A stretch of DNA of 64,000 nucleotides from Bolinopsis microptera (lineage: Eukaryota > Ctenophora > Tentaculata > Lobata > Bolinopsidae). This document shows positions 35,401 through 42,714 of the stretch, piece after piece. The stretch spans positions 10,877,453 through 10,941,452 of the forward strand of contig NC_087084.1 of NCBI RefSeq assembly GCF_026151205.1, read 5' to 3'. Each line of letters begins with the position of its first letter. The stretch's first letter is position 1. The position numbers and the translations under genes were made by a program. The notes beneath the pieces are model-generated. The model did no database searches, was not told the DNA's origin, and saw only the letters and a program-made list of their open reading frames with translations.

Positions 35401-38400
35401 TGTATAGAATTTTGCAATATGGCAGGTAGAATTCTGTGGATTTCAAATGTTTTTGTGAAAATAATGTTGCAGGCAAAAAGTGGCGGATGAGATTTGGCAG
35501 GTTTTCAGAAAATCCGCCATATTTTTACAAGCCATATTTTTTGTTACTTTTGTTACTTTTGCAGTAACAAAAGTAACAAAATAAGTTTAGATAAACTTAT
35601 TTTTTAGTGACGAATATTTCTGGTGTGAGGTCCCTACATGCGATACATCGTCATCTGAGTAGTATTGAAGCACCAACTTTCATGTTGAAAACTTAAATTA
35701 AGTTTATCCTGGCTCACCAAAGCCAAAATCAGTACAGTAACATCTCTTTCTACCGGGATTCTCTGGGGGACGAAAAATTGACGTTAAAGAAAATAGCGTG
35801 TACAAATTTTCACATGATCCCAATTCCCAATATATACATCCTTTATCAAAAAACATTTCGACCCTCTCATATAAACGGCTAATATGTGCAGTAAACATTT
35901 TTATTTGCTTCATGTTGAAATTTATTTCCGATTTCAGGGCCTGACCAGATCAAGTTTTCTGACTTTAATCTGAAAGAACGAATATACCCCAGCGGTCACA
36001 TAGTGCAAGAGTTGACTTCAAACATGATCAAACTGGAAGTCTCTTCCTCCTTCTACATACATGCTCTTTTTACTGGAAACTATGACAGAGGATGCGGCTT
36101 CAATTTCAACATCATGGATAACAACATCGTGGAGCAGGAGCATATATTTCACCTTGACTTTCGACTTAACAATAAAAATCGTTACAGAAAACTGGAGCAG
36201 TCCTCCAAATTAAACAGGATATGGGGTTACATGGGGGGTACTACTACAGATTTACCTGACTTAGCCAGAGAAACGGAAATATACGTGACGGTAACGGACG
36301 AGTACTTCGAAGTCACCATCAACAACATCGAGATAACACCAAAGTTTAAAGTTGACTTGTCAAGACTTCACACATACGAGGGAATCAATGTGGAGTATTT
36401 AGGAGAATGTATTCGAATTGATAAAGACAAGAGTTACATGAGAAAAGGGGGTATGTTAGATTTACAATTATATCAGATATTTTGTGATAAGAGTGAAAAT
36501 ATTGTTGATTTCTAACCATGATTTCATAAAGAAAACATCAACATCTGAATTTTTCTAAGCCATAATTTTAATTAGTTCGTGATTTTGATAAATTAAAGTC
36601 CTTTTTTTAATTTTTATAAGCAGTTAATAGTAAAATTATAGGATTTAATAACATTACAAAATAAAAACAATCTTCTTTTTCAGGAGGAAAGTTTCAGTTC
36701 AGTCTCATCAATGAGGAGAATAAGCAGATCCAGTTGGGACAAAACTATGGGCTTCTATTGGCTAATCGTGCCGGCTCTTCAAAGGTAACGTTTATAAATT
36801 AAATCGGTCTTAGTGTCAAAATATGAATAATGTTTAACTTCAAAATTGAGGCTCACACATAAAAAAGATTGATTCTGGGTCTTCAATTTCCAATGCTAGA
36901 AGCTGATTGGCTAATAACCCTAGAATGGGACAGTTTGCGGAGAAAAGTTTAGTGACAAGTCAGCCACACTGATTTGCCAAGAGCTTGGTTTTAAAGGAAG
37001 CAATAGTTGGGAAACTGGATTGAACTGGTCGGATATCCAGAGCAATTACAACACGAGTTTACATGAAGTAGTATGTGATGAAAACAAATCAATCGTCGAA
37101 GAATGTGCTTATAGTACTGATCAGATTTCTTCTACATGCAGTCGTCAGCAAGACGTTTTCCTATCCTGTATCTCAAATAATGGTAATTAAATTGGTATAC
37201 TGTATTTCGATGTTTTTATCCGCAAAACAAGAATTCCACTTTAAGAATCAAGACGTGAGGCAACAATTGTACGTACGAATATTATTTCTTATAAGTAGCC
37301 ATTTTTTTCCTGAGGTATCCCATTAATCTTCTTTTCCTAACCCCCCCCCCCCCCCCCCCCCCACCCCTGCCACCAAGTTTATACCATCATCAAAAATAAT
37401 TTGAAGGCTTATATTAAAATTGATAATTTATTAATATTTATTTTTACAGACACCTGCAAGATAGCAGAGCACAACAAATTTTTAAAGTGGATTTGTACCG
37501 ACTACAAAGGAAATCAATACTTCAAATGTCTTGAGTCGGACACATACTACAACATTGAAGCAGCTCTGCCTGGCTGGAGTAAGTTCAGCAAATTGTGTGA
37601 AAATGATCCAAACTTTTACCAAGTCTGTGGGGCAGGGCACAAGGAAGAGCTTAGAGGTGCAGTAAAATTGACGTTCTTTGTGGATACTACATCTGTGAAG
37701 AAGAGAGTGGGATATTCAGCAGTGGATACAAGGCTGAGACTTCATACTCTTGTGATGGAGACCAACAGTGTAGCAACACAAACTTAGATGAAGCTGACTG
37801 CGAGGGTCACAGCTCGGTGACTATTCCTTCATCTAAATTATGTGATGGTTACTGTGACTTGATATACTGCGAAGATGAGTCCTGGTGTAATAACCATACT
37901 TACGGTGAACACTGTGAAGAAACATATCACCCTCCAATCTTAGTTGGGTTCACGTTGAATATTGAATGGTCTTTCTTGTGGAACGTTACAAGTTGTAAAA
38001 AAGATAAAAAGTTGAAAACAAATGAACATAAATGCAATTATTCTAATAATGAACTCATTGGTGACGAAAGTTTAGTAGAACTTAAACCTGATTATGAAGT
38101 TTATCTCAACAACTTCACAAGGTGTGGCGCGTTTAAGTACAGACAACCCGCAATCGATAAAGCTTTCTGGGTAAACTCGGAGTACAGCCCCTATTGTAAA
38201 AACTACTGGGACCAAACAAACTGTACTGATCCCTCAAAGGTTGCTCTGAACTGCATAGTCAACGGATATCCAGCAACTATATCGAAGCAAATTGTGTGTC
38301 ATGGAATAGAAGGTATGATGCTCTGCAGTGATGGAATAGAAAATGAGTGCATTGACCTCTCTCCAACATGTACCAACTTACATAAACACAAGATGTGTGA

Positions 38401-40660
38401 CAATGTTACCGACTGTTCGGACAGAAGTGATGAAGAAAATATTATGTGTAAACAACTTACTGAAAAAACCTGCATCAGACGACTAAATGGAAAGAGTTTG
38501 AAGATTCCCCTGGCTTGGTTAAAAGATGGTACCACTGACTGTCAGGATGGAATAGATGAAACAGATATTTGGCCTACTTGTGGAGAAGGTGATACTTATC
38601 GATTTGTATCTGATAAGTCAAGTTGCTTGGACGATTATCGTTGTTTGAATAATGACATTAAATTTGTCGGAATGGAAGAGCTCTGTGATGGCATAGATAC
38701 ATGTGGAAATGAAAATTCAGTGTGTAAATTTTCTAGAGGAACACCAGACCTGTACACCAAAATCAGCCATACAGGAAGCAATATAATGGATTTATCTTAC
38801 TGCGTGAATGGACTAAGGTCATTGGAAAAGCTTGCACCAAACTGCGAACCAATGACATTTGGATATCCGAGAGGAAATGTGTTTGGGTTGATTGAGAAGA
38901 AGCTGATGCACATACCTGCTAATTCATTTGATTGCCAATACCTGTATGGAGAACTTTACCTGTACATGAGTTGTTCAGGAAAGTGTGGTAATCATGCACC
39001 ATGTCCACTCACTAGACCTGTGCGACATGATTCATGTCCGGGGCAGTACCTAGATAGAACTTACACAGTCGTCAACAACAATTATCTCACATTTCTTATA
39101 AAGTCCCAAGGATCATACAATAATGATGTATTTGTATGTGAAAACAATCGTTGTCTTCCTTACCAAAAGGTTTGCGACTTAGTTGATGACTGTGGTGACG
39201 GGAGTGATGAACTATCTTGCACAAATCATTTCCAATGTGGTGGAAAAGGCAGCTTCGTTGCGAAATCTCAGCAATGTGACGGGATTTTTGATTGTGTGGA
39301 CCTCTCCGATGAATGCAATGATCGTTGTGGAAAACATATTATCGAGGGCAAAATTCTGAAAGGTATGTCTTGGACAATAGGGGTACTAGCAGTGGTTTTC
39401 AACAGCGTTGTGGTGATTCAGAACCTTATTTCTATTAAGAAGTGCCTCTCTGTTGTGTCTTTACTCAACAAATTCCTCATTATGCTTATAAGTCTCGGAG
39501 ATTTATTAGTAGGGGGCTATCTGCTGACCATTTCTATTGTAGATTATATTGAAGGTGACTTATATTGTCACAAACAAAAAGTCTGGTTGACTAGTAAAGC
39601 ATGTTCATTGTTGGGGGTTCTAAGTACTCTTGGGTCTCAGTTCTCTCTTTTCTCAATGACTTTGTTGAGTATTGTAAGAATGTACGGTGTCAAAAACTCT
39701 TTCGGGGGTAGTAGTGGGTTGTCAAAGATAGGTGTTATCAGAAATATTAGCATCATCTTTGCAGTTATTGTTGTTTCTATGGCGATAGCAGTTGTTCCAC
39801 TTCAACCATCTTTTGCAGACTTTTTCGTGAACGGACACTCATATGATTCAAGTATTCCACTTTTCGCTGGTTTTCCAGACAAATCTCAACACAAGAATGT
39901 CCTCACAGCATATTACGGAAGGATGAAAGATAGATATCTATCATGGGAAGTGATAATTGATCTGATGAAGGCAATGTTCACTGATAAATATAATGGACTA
40001 CAGTACAAAAAAGTCAATTTCTATGGCAACGATGGTGTATGCCTGTTCAAATACTTTGTCAGTAGCGATGATCCGCAAAAGGATTATGTATGGGCAGTGC
40101 TTGCAATAAACTTTCTTTGCTTCACAATAATATCCACGTCCTATTTTGTCATCGGTTTGATATCTGCAAATTCTTCGAAGATGTTAACTGTCGGACACGC
40201 AAACAAAATGGTGAGCGACAGGAACCGGAAAATGAACCGCAAGATTGCTGTAATTATCTTTACTGACTTTTGCTGTTGGGTACCCTTCATAATCATATGT
40301 GCTCTACACACGCTTGGTATTATAGATGCTAGTCCTTGGTATGCTCTATTTTCAATAGTAGTATTACCTATAAACTCTGTGATAAATCCTTTATTGTACG
40401 ACAATACCCTTACCTTGACAATTAGTAGAATCTTTAGTAGCATACAAGGATCGTCGAATGCATTTATTTCAAAGATCAGCCGAATAACATCAGATACCCA
40501 ATTAGATCCAGGTCTTGATAATCAAGAAATGGGTAGGGTTGCAGGATCAGAGCAACAATCTACTGGTACGGATGCTATTCAGTCTAGAGGAAAGCCTGAG
40601 TGTGTAGGGGATGCTGACAAAGGTGGCATAAACTTCATATTAGTGGATACTGGTGTTTAA
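20410..40660 (+). CDS. Mosaic adhesion-type GPCR, copy 1 (kringle/galectin/SRCR/LDLa/7TM)
   Basis: Exons: 20410-20470 (signal peptide), 32275-32404, 32820-32867, 33044-33129 (kringle 1), 33737-33866, 34075-34122, 34739-34824 (kringle 2), 35938-36450 (galectin-like), 36684-36784 and 36924-37182 (SRCR), 37450-40660 (LDLa repeats and 7TM, stop). All junction phases match. The predicted product would bind ligand through several extracellular modules and signal through a rhodopsin-family bundle resembling LGR/relaxin receptors (FTDFCCWVP in TM6, [13 protein letters not shown] in TM7). One G is missing at about 37661 compared with copy 2 (GTGCAGTAAAA against GTGCAGGTAAAA), shifting the frame early in the last exon. 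It is thus a recent pseudogene unless the base is an assembly error. The first intron (about 11.8 kb) holds two transposon composites. Assignment of the signal exon rests on paralogy of its flanks with copy 2. Confidence 0.72.
20471..21224. other. Start of intron 1, GPCR copy 1
   Basis: Bases 20500-20760 align with intron 1 of copy 2 (42825-42894 and 43398-43590), including a short TGGCGGGTTAAA hairpin and an AACGAGGTGGTTTTA block. A truncated MITE start (AAATCACT) follows at 20763. From 20900 to 21060 is a GC-richer unique stretch with no recognised gene. Confidence 0.6.
21556..21563 (+). promoter_or_regulatory. TATA box of the FLYWCH frame
   Basis: TATAAATA, 43 bp before the ATG at 21606, at a spacing that leaves a very short leader. 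Confidence 0.5.
21606..21992 (+). pseudogene. FLYWCH zinc-finger part of a MULE transposase
   Basis: The 128-codon frame contains a FLYWCH finger at about residues 1-75: [27 protein letters not shown] and HNHD give the Cys2His2 ligands. FLYWCH fingers occur at the N-terminus of Mutator-like transposases. After the stop TAA at 21990 the same frame stays open to about 22100 ([15 protein letters not shown]), resembling the linker that follows the finger in such transposases. One substitution may have created the stop, and the LINE insertion removed the catalytic part. TATA box at 21556. Confidence 0.6.
22368..23186 (-). pseudogene. LINE C-terminal (post-RT) domain fragment
   Basis: A 272-codon frame matching the region downstream of the RT in L2-like elements: basic helices followed by a Cys/His cluster (ICSWCN ... 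[10 protein letters not shown]). It lacks the RT motifs, including the YADD box. An internal deletion joins it almost directly to the endonuclease end. Confidence 0.7.
23270..24039 (-). pseudogene. LINE endonuclease (EEP family) domain
   Basis: The frame from 24039 contains the AP-endonuclease-like signatures [28 protein letters not shown] and GDFNSRIG. A frameshift near 23450 moves into [18 protein letters not shown] and [10 protein letters not shown], the last two blocks (Asp and SD/H region) of the fold. The enzyme nicks target DNA for reverse transcription. The final His is not clearly kept. Confidence 0.78.
24071..27112 (-). CDS. Large ORF1-like protein with membrane helix and SGNH hydrolase
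   Basis: An uninterrupted 1013-codon frame. Residues about 295-320 form a strong hydrophobic helix ([21 protein letters not shown]) followed by Arg-rich sequence. Around 700-780 lies a likely coiled coil. Residues about 850-1010 carry an SGNH/GDSL hydrolase: VTDSIMRH (block I Ser), [10 protein letters not shown] (block III Asn), and DNLHLSDRG (block V Asp-His). An esterase domain of this type is known in ORF1 of L2/CR1 elements. The membrane segment is not. The element's own ORF1 may start at the Met of MANGSG (about residue 388), with the N-terminal part coming from the host element; the ATG at 27112 lies about 110 bp inside the right inverted repeat. Coding potential of the N-terminal half is unproven. 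Confidence 0.6.
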   Translation of the reverse strand: MLASQGTVPIAPDPPLGLTYGLTYGPGTVPTATAPALSLTYDPGSNISDGGIDWNCNTKQNINSTNIEQTPNYHSRNGLETLNDNCCNGHYQSYNYIEIRRTICKSTLHAIEHIKIVIVHCTRLFELIFLELLQSCVKTLMNIVGTCMYYFEVWGRQGHEFIVWFWNVSYSFERLNSNLIYNICSRYISNVMNELNDGFMTSMLRSSCSAMSLLHASSRFCSAPAGLSQPEPTSRAQPPRALSPHASRTASQLSVLVLQHSNSPTYTPHNPTHSAQCNRLGSDRSLRVGDWFQIAVVVLLSLCFLVATLIAAILLLLLRELRSRPLAPTVPVYVNEKVENQCLSSSKTSCKQISQPGCFSNSIFDFSVLKLGSLFPPPWLTNATVMMANGSGKTDEVKESSETEDNDTDITEVSATEGLLKPTNNVQSSCQKTPAKKLNRRLSNVSWGNTETSDDAGSESSLSGSQTKSDTNRRSTVWIRDDGEIFLDKGKSCKLGYISDYISTESNANPCAELTATVGKLCTPSNKDRYKIVLKHGVETKLTDVDLKKGAKKLKKTATPKMSELSVNLDEPSELCSFVKCHQDRINKTVEDVFQLDVKFDKTTIYRMNDPSHSIPYGNTSQENSNFCPVVAVLALGLKDPRPMYIKTQAGSQVTHKAALMSGTLCVLSGKTELRYSAVSDCNNRIENLSKTNVFTQTIKECNGKIDDLVENINGTKDDLQSMRKILNDLSQNGVDIMKKSVEDMGSYYNSVFCDETREQIKDIHAFVTHQMCEVAIQTDPLIKEIATLGEQPNLASPSPKFGFPDPTKPSLKVMVESGQPINVWLVTDSIMRHIDESCLEFRKYRSNFKRIDFTCSESLTGEYMMGSQIATEKPQLIYVHLGINDIHKGEDITKIVDNFKIFNEMLELVSPTTRLVISCPLLNGNTYQNRHVFSLRRSLSLLVNQQQDEDPKTKRIFLQRNDKLFINTQSTPKQNSMYFRDNLHLSDRGMHAITNTMRDTLDKIFREFELPF
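27376..27702. other. Intron 1 of GPCR copy 1, no feature seen
   Basis: Unremarkable sequence between the MULE right end and a MITE. Confidence 0.5.
27703..28026. mobile_element. MITE, AATCACTCTACAC family, copy 2
   Basis: Starts AATCACTCTACACT and ends with an inverse copy. It is followed by GCACGCTCGGACACTGA, which also follows copy 3 at 33704. The two copies and their right flanks therefore belong to a duplicated unit carrying the kringle exons. Confidence 0.75.
28314..29127 (-). mobile_element. 5'-truncated LINE nested in the LINE
   Basis: The frame 29107-28367 encodes an RT C-terminal part ([37 protein letters not shown]) related to but clearly diverged from the surrounding LINE. It ends with an (ATA)n tail. 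GTACAAATCGTCT flanks it on both sides (28301-28313 and 29128-29140), a perfect 13-bp target duplication within the codons for DDLY of the host LINE. The nesting order is thus certain. Confidence 0.85.
29141..30770 (-). pseudogene. Reverse-transcriptase domain of the LINE
   Basis: RT blocks in order: [17 protein letters not shown] (30560s), [11 protein letters not shown] (about 30370), [32 protein letters not shown] (about 29850) and the post-RT LRQIIRM and [11 protein letters not shown]. At least two frameshifts or stops separate the first block from the rest, so it is not translatable as one protein. Confidence 0.8.
30772..32169 (-). CDS. Endonuclease (EEP) domain of the LINE
   Basis: A 465-codon frame with [46 protein letters not shown] and [12 protein letters not shown] ... 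HRSDHKLVV. These are the Asn, Glu, Asp, and final Asp-His blocks of the EEP fold, all present. The C-terminal 120 residues are charged and link to the RT. The frame itself is open although the following RT is broken. Confidence 0.8.
   Translation of the reverse strand: MAVKAASKFIASTKIAGYLLCATFSIIASTTLNFGTWNVCGLSTTHRQHLVAEDIDRYDLDILALQETKTREFLETTLPGHHRLFLFDQKQGRHGGLGFVVNKRFMDSVLSHHQISDRVVYMDVKLKPNWVNKPPCYIRIINCYSPTNPKSVQNPQLADQFYGELLEAISVPARFEVWMLGDFNAKLGKRSLVDEENGLQQHIGRHGVGRRNENGERLLHFLAANGLFATNTSFSHSSRHITTRTGWIRDQSTRKSKPYFSQIDYILCKSRSKALLTDARSYAGTKHRSDHKLVVAKADFSLRYSFYRKKRTTQKAYNTTTLVGSIAAQQQFKSVLTDNINRLVSEPDYSSNDTCQQFGKLFKSVETAAISTVGLRESQRKRHHSSDSEVVKMSEERKRLLQLLNNNEYRDRKDLRSKINKLSNDIKKRLNTLRIEVANSLTDSINNTDDGRKMFEAVRQLITIR
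32275..33129 (+). CDS. Kringle domain 1 exons of GPCR copy 1
   Basis: Three exons (32275-32404, 32820-32867, 33044-33129) in phases 1-2, 2-2 and 2-1. Together they encode one kringle: [22 protein letters not shown], then [11 protein letters not shown], then [16 protein letters not shown]. Spacing of the cysteines and the [12 protein letters not shown] motifs are diagnostic. Kringles bind proteins or lysine-type ligands. Confidence 0.85.
33372..33704. mobile_element. MITE, AATCACTCTACAC family, copy 3
   Basis: The same ends and interior as copy 2, including AACCCTAACC-like repeats. It lies between kringle 1 and kringle 2, at the position equivalent to copy 2 upstream of kringle 1. Confidence 0.75.
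33737..34824 (+). CDS. Kringle domain 2 exons of GPCR copy 1
   Basis: Three exons (33737-33866, 34075-34122, 34739-34824) of exactly the same lengths and phases as kringle 1 and nearly the same sequence. Differences include [11 protein letters not shown] for [11 protein letters not shown], and [10 protein letters not shown] for [10 protein letters not shown], so one conserved Trp is Tyr here. The exons arise from a tandem duplication of the three-exon cassette with its introns. Confidence 0.85.
34825..35937. other. Intron before the galectin-like exon, copy 1
   Basis: 34825-35040 repeats the intron that follows kringle 1. A (GTT)n run lies at 35118-35138 and a truncated MITE at 35156-35345. 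A palindrome of TTTGTTACTTTTGCAGTAAC type lies at 35543-35582. Confidence 0.6.
35938..36450 (+). CDS. Galectin-like domain exon, GPCR copy 1
   Basis: A 513-nt exon, phase 1 to phase 1, ending before the strong donor GTATGT. The translation shows a galectin-like beta-sandwich pattern: FHLDFRLNN, then SKLNRIWG, then [22 protein letters not shown] and [11 protein letters not shown]. This parallels the FNPRF ... W.. ... F.V...GF.V.VN order of galectins. The strict sugar-binding residues (H-NPR, WGxER) are only partly kept, so binding to beta-galactosides is uncertain. Copy 2 has the same domain split by an extra intron. Confidence 0.62.
36684..37182 (+). CDS. SRCR domain exons, GPCR copy 1
   Basis: Exons 36684-36784 and 36924-37182 encode one SRCR domain: [69 protein letters not shown] and [11 protein letters not shown]. 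Phases 1-0 and 0-1 match. The cysteine in GTVC is present here but is Ser in copy 2. Confidence 0.82.
37342..37363. repeat. C homopolymer in last intron
   Basis: About 22 C. A shorter run at the matching place in copy 2 (about 45869-45886) shows the run predates the duplication and varies in length. Confidence 0.85.
37450..40660 (+). pseudogene. LDLa-7TM exon, GPCR copy 1, frameshifted
   Basis: The terminal exon starts [11 protein letters not shown]. Six or more LDL-receptor class A-like units follow ([68 protein letters not shown]); their acidic DxSDE motifs bind calcium. Seven hydrophobic helices span about 39365-40430. TM3 ends LLSIVRMYG in place of the DRY box. A one-base deletion at about 37661 puts the first 70 residues out of frame with the rest. 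Otherwise the exon is nearly identical to copy 2 and has no other disruption, so the loss is recent or the base is missing from the assembly. AATAAA lies at 40872. Confidence 0.78.
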
Positions 40661-40871
40661 TCAGCAAAATGTTCCTTTTCTAGATAAATGTTTGTCAGAA
40701 AATTGAGATATATACATATAATACTAATATTTGAAAAGCAATGGCTCATGAATTAACCGTTTTCTCATTTCGTGAATTTGTTAGTTTTTATTTTAAACTT
40801 ATGCCAGGAAATAACGTTTTTATCCTATTTCCTTCAGCATCCCTACCACGAATATTTATTTCTACATTGAC

Positions 40872-40877
40872 AATAAA
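40872..40877 (+). terminator. Poly(A) signal, GPCR copy 1
   Basis: AATAAA about 210 bp past the stop, in GACAATAAAGTTGC, conserved at the same place in copy 2 (49396). Confidence 0.65.
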
Positions 40878-40948
40878 GTTGCTAAAATAGTTATAATATA
40901 ACAATTTAGGGGTACATAAAACCAATTAAAGAATTAAGCCTCTCTTAC

Positions 40949-40995
40949 CGGTAGTATACCCAAGACATGGCACACTTTTAGCGGTCAGCTTGTAA
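40949..40995 (-). pseudogene. Partial duplicate of a lectin exon
   Basis: On the minus strand this reads YKLTAKSVPCLGYTT followed by the donor GTAAGA. It matches the 3' half of lectin exon 49571-49474. The 5' half of the exon is missing because the duplication that produced the two GPCR copies ended inside it. This marks the right breakpoint of the tandem duplication. Confidence 0.65.
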
Positions 40996-42197
40996 CACTC
41001 AAACCTTCCCTCTAATTTGTAGGAGCTATATTTACTGAAATATTAGGCCAATCAAGTCATCAAAACCCAGGATGAAGCAAGTAAACTATACAGTATAGTG
41101 TTCTTTGACAGTGTAAGCGTTATTAATATGTTATGCTTAATTGACTTGTTTTTAATCGATAAAAGGCTCCTTAGAATGAATCGATTTAATGTAAAAATAA
41201 AATGGATTCTGGCTAGCAAACGCACAGGTTCGTATTCATAGTTATTAGTAACTTGCAATAAAAGACAGCTGTAGTGTATGATCGTATGATATAACTCAAA
41301 AGTAAAGAGTAAGGCTGGTGAGGCACAAAATTTAATATTTAAAAGACGTAGTCATGAAAACGATGTAACTCGAGGCTTGTGACTGCTTTCAATCGATCAT
41401 AAAATGTATCACATAATGAACTTGGGGCGACCGTGTCTAAAGAACATCACTGCTGACTCGCACTTTTCTTTCAACGTCAGCCAACGCTAGATGCTCAATA
41501 AAAGTTTATTGCTTTAATTTCGGTAGGACTCTGCTCATGGTACACGTACTCAAATTCGACACGCACTGTAGTTCGACAAACCCTAAGGTTCGACTCTGTC
41601 GAACTAAAGTGCGCTACCTGGACTCAAGTTCGACACGTACTAAAGTTCGACAAAAGAACTTTGACTGTCGAACTAGAGTTTTGAAATCTCCAATCTCAAG
41701 CGACTATCCTTTACGAGCTTGAAATCTATTCTACCGGTCTATAGATTAGGCTGCTGAACCGGGAACAGTAGGATATCAATTTATTTTCCTGTTAGCTAGA
41801 CCAGAACCGAATGGCAAACAGGATAATTAAAACTATATTAAAATGTTCTGGAATTTCTAACCGCTGGTTGCTAGATGTCAGAAAATTGTTTAATCTGTCA
41901 TTGAACGTAATTTAATCTGTCACTAAAGTAAGAACCCTCAGAACCCTGTGATCCTATAACAATGAGGATCTGTCAATAGCCGTTGGATCACAAGCAGAAA
42001 CTTTTTGTCGAACTAGAGTACGCTACCTGGACTCTAGTTTGACACGTATTGAACTTCGCCACTCGCCAGAGGTGATAATTGATATCCGGTGAGCTTAAGT
42101 TGTCGAACTATAGTGCATGTCGAACTAGAGTACGTGAATCAAATCGGCTTACGTAATATGCTTAGTGCTAACTTTACAGAGAGAAATTAATTGTATT
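40996..42197. repeat. Spacer between GPCR copies with GTTCGACA motif cluster
   Basis: A 60-bp block shared with 6358-6418 lies at 41241-41300. At 41545-41690 and 42005-42135 about a dozen GTTCGAC or inverted GTCGAAC motifs appear, often as AGTTCGACACGTACT or GTCGAACTAGAGTACG. They form many small inverted pairs. No gene was recognised; the 61-codon frame at 41537-41722 is a by-product. Confidence 0.6.
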
Positions 42198-42261
42198 TAG
42201 AACACGTGCATTAATCGTCACCGATTATCAACACAACACGGAATCGTTGTCATAGTGACTG
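42198..42261 (+). promoter_or_regulatory. Conserved 5' leader and non-coding exon, GPCR copy 2
   Basis: Nearly identical to 19608-19669 and ends with the same donor GTGAGTAAG. The matching acceptor is TTTACCTTTAG at 42700, just before the signal-peptide exon. It supports a 5' UTR intron of about 440 bp. Confidence 0.5.
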
Positions 42262-42714
42262 GTGAGTAAGAGACGGTAAGTAGCTACCGGCTTCATGTCG
42301 AGTGGTCAGTGGACAGTTTAATTTGTCCACTGGCCATGTATCATCTGTAATTTCGTAGACTTGCGTGAACTAATATGTTCAACTAATGTCTCCCTCCCAG
42401 AATAGTTGGTGACTCCTTGTATTATTTTATTGGTGGACTTAATGTTAAGGATGTGTAGTCTTCATGATTTTATCAATTTGGTAAATTCTGCCACTGTAAT
42501 ACCAATTTAAAGTTATTTTTAAGGTTTTGGGCTGATGCCGTGATGTTGATTTTAAAAAGCTCTCCAAAGGATTATTTGATTAAACAATGGTTGACCAAGT
42601 TATACAAGCCAAATAATGGCGAAGCAGAATTTATAAGTTGAATCTATTTATTTTTTATCAACCAAGCGGTCATATTGAAACTTGTTTTGTTTACCTTTAG
42701 GATCCCAAACTGCG

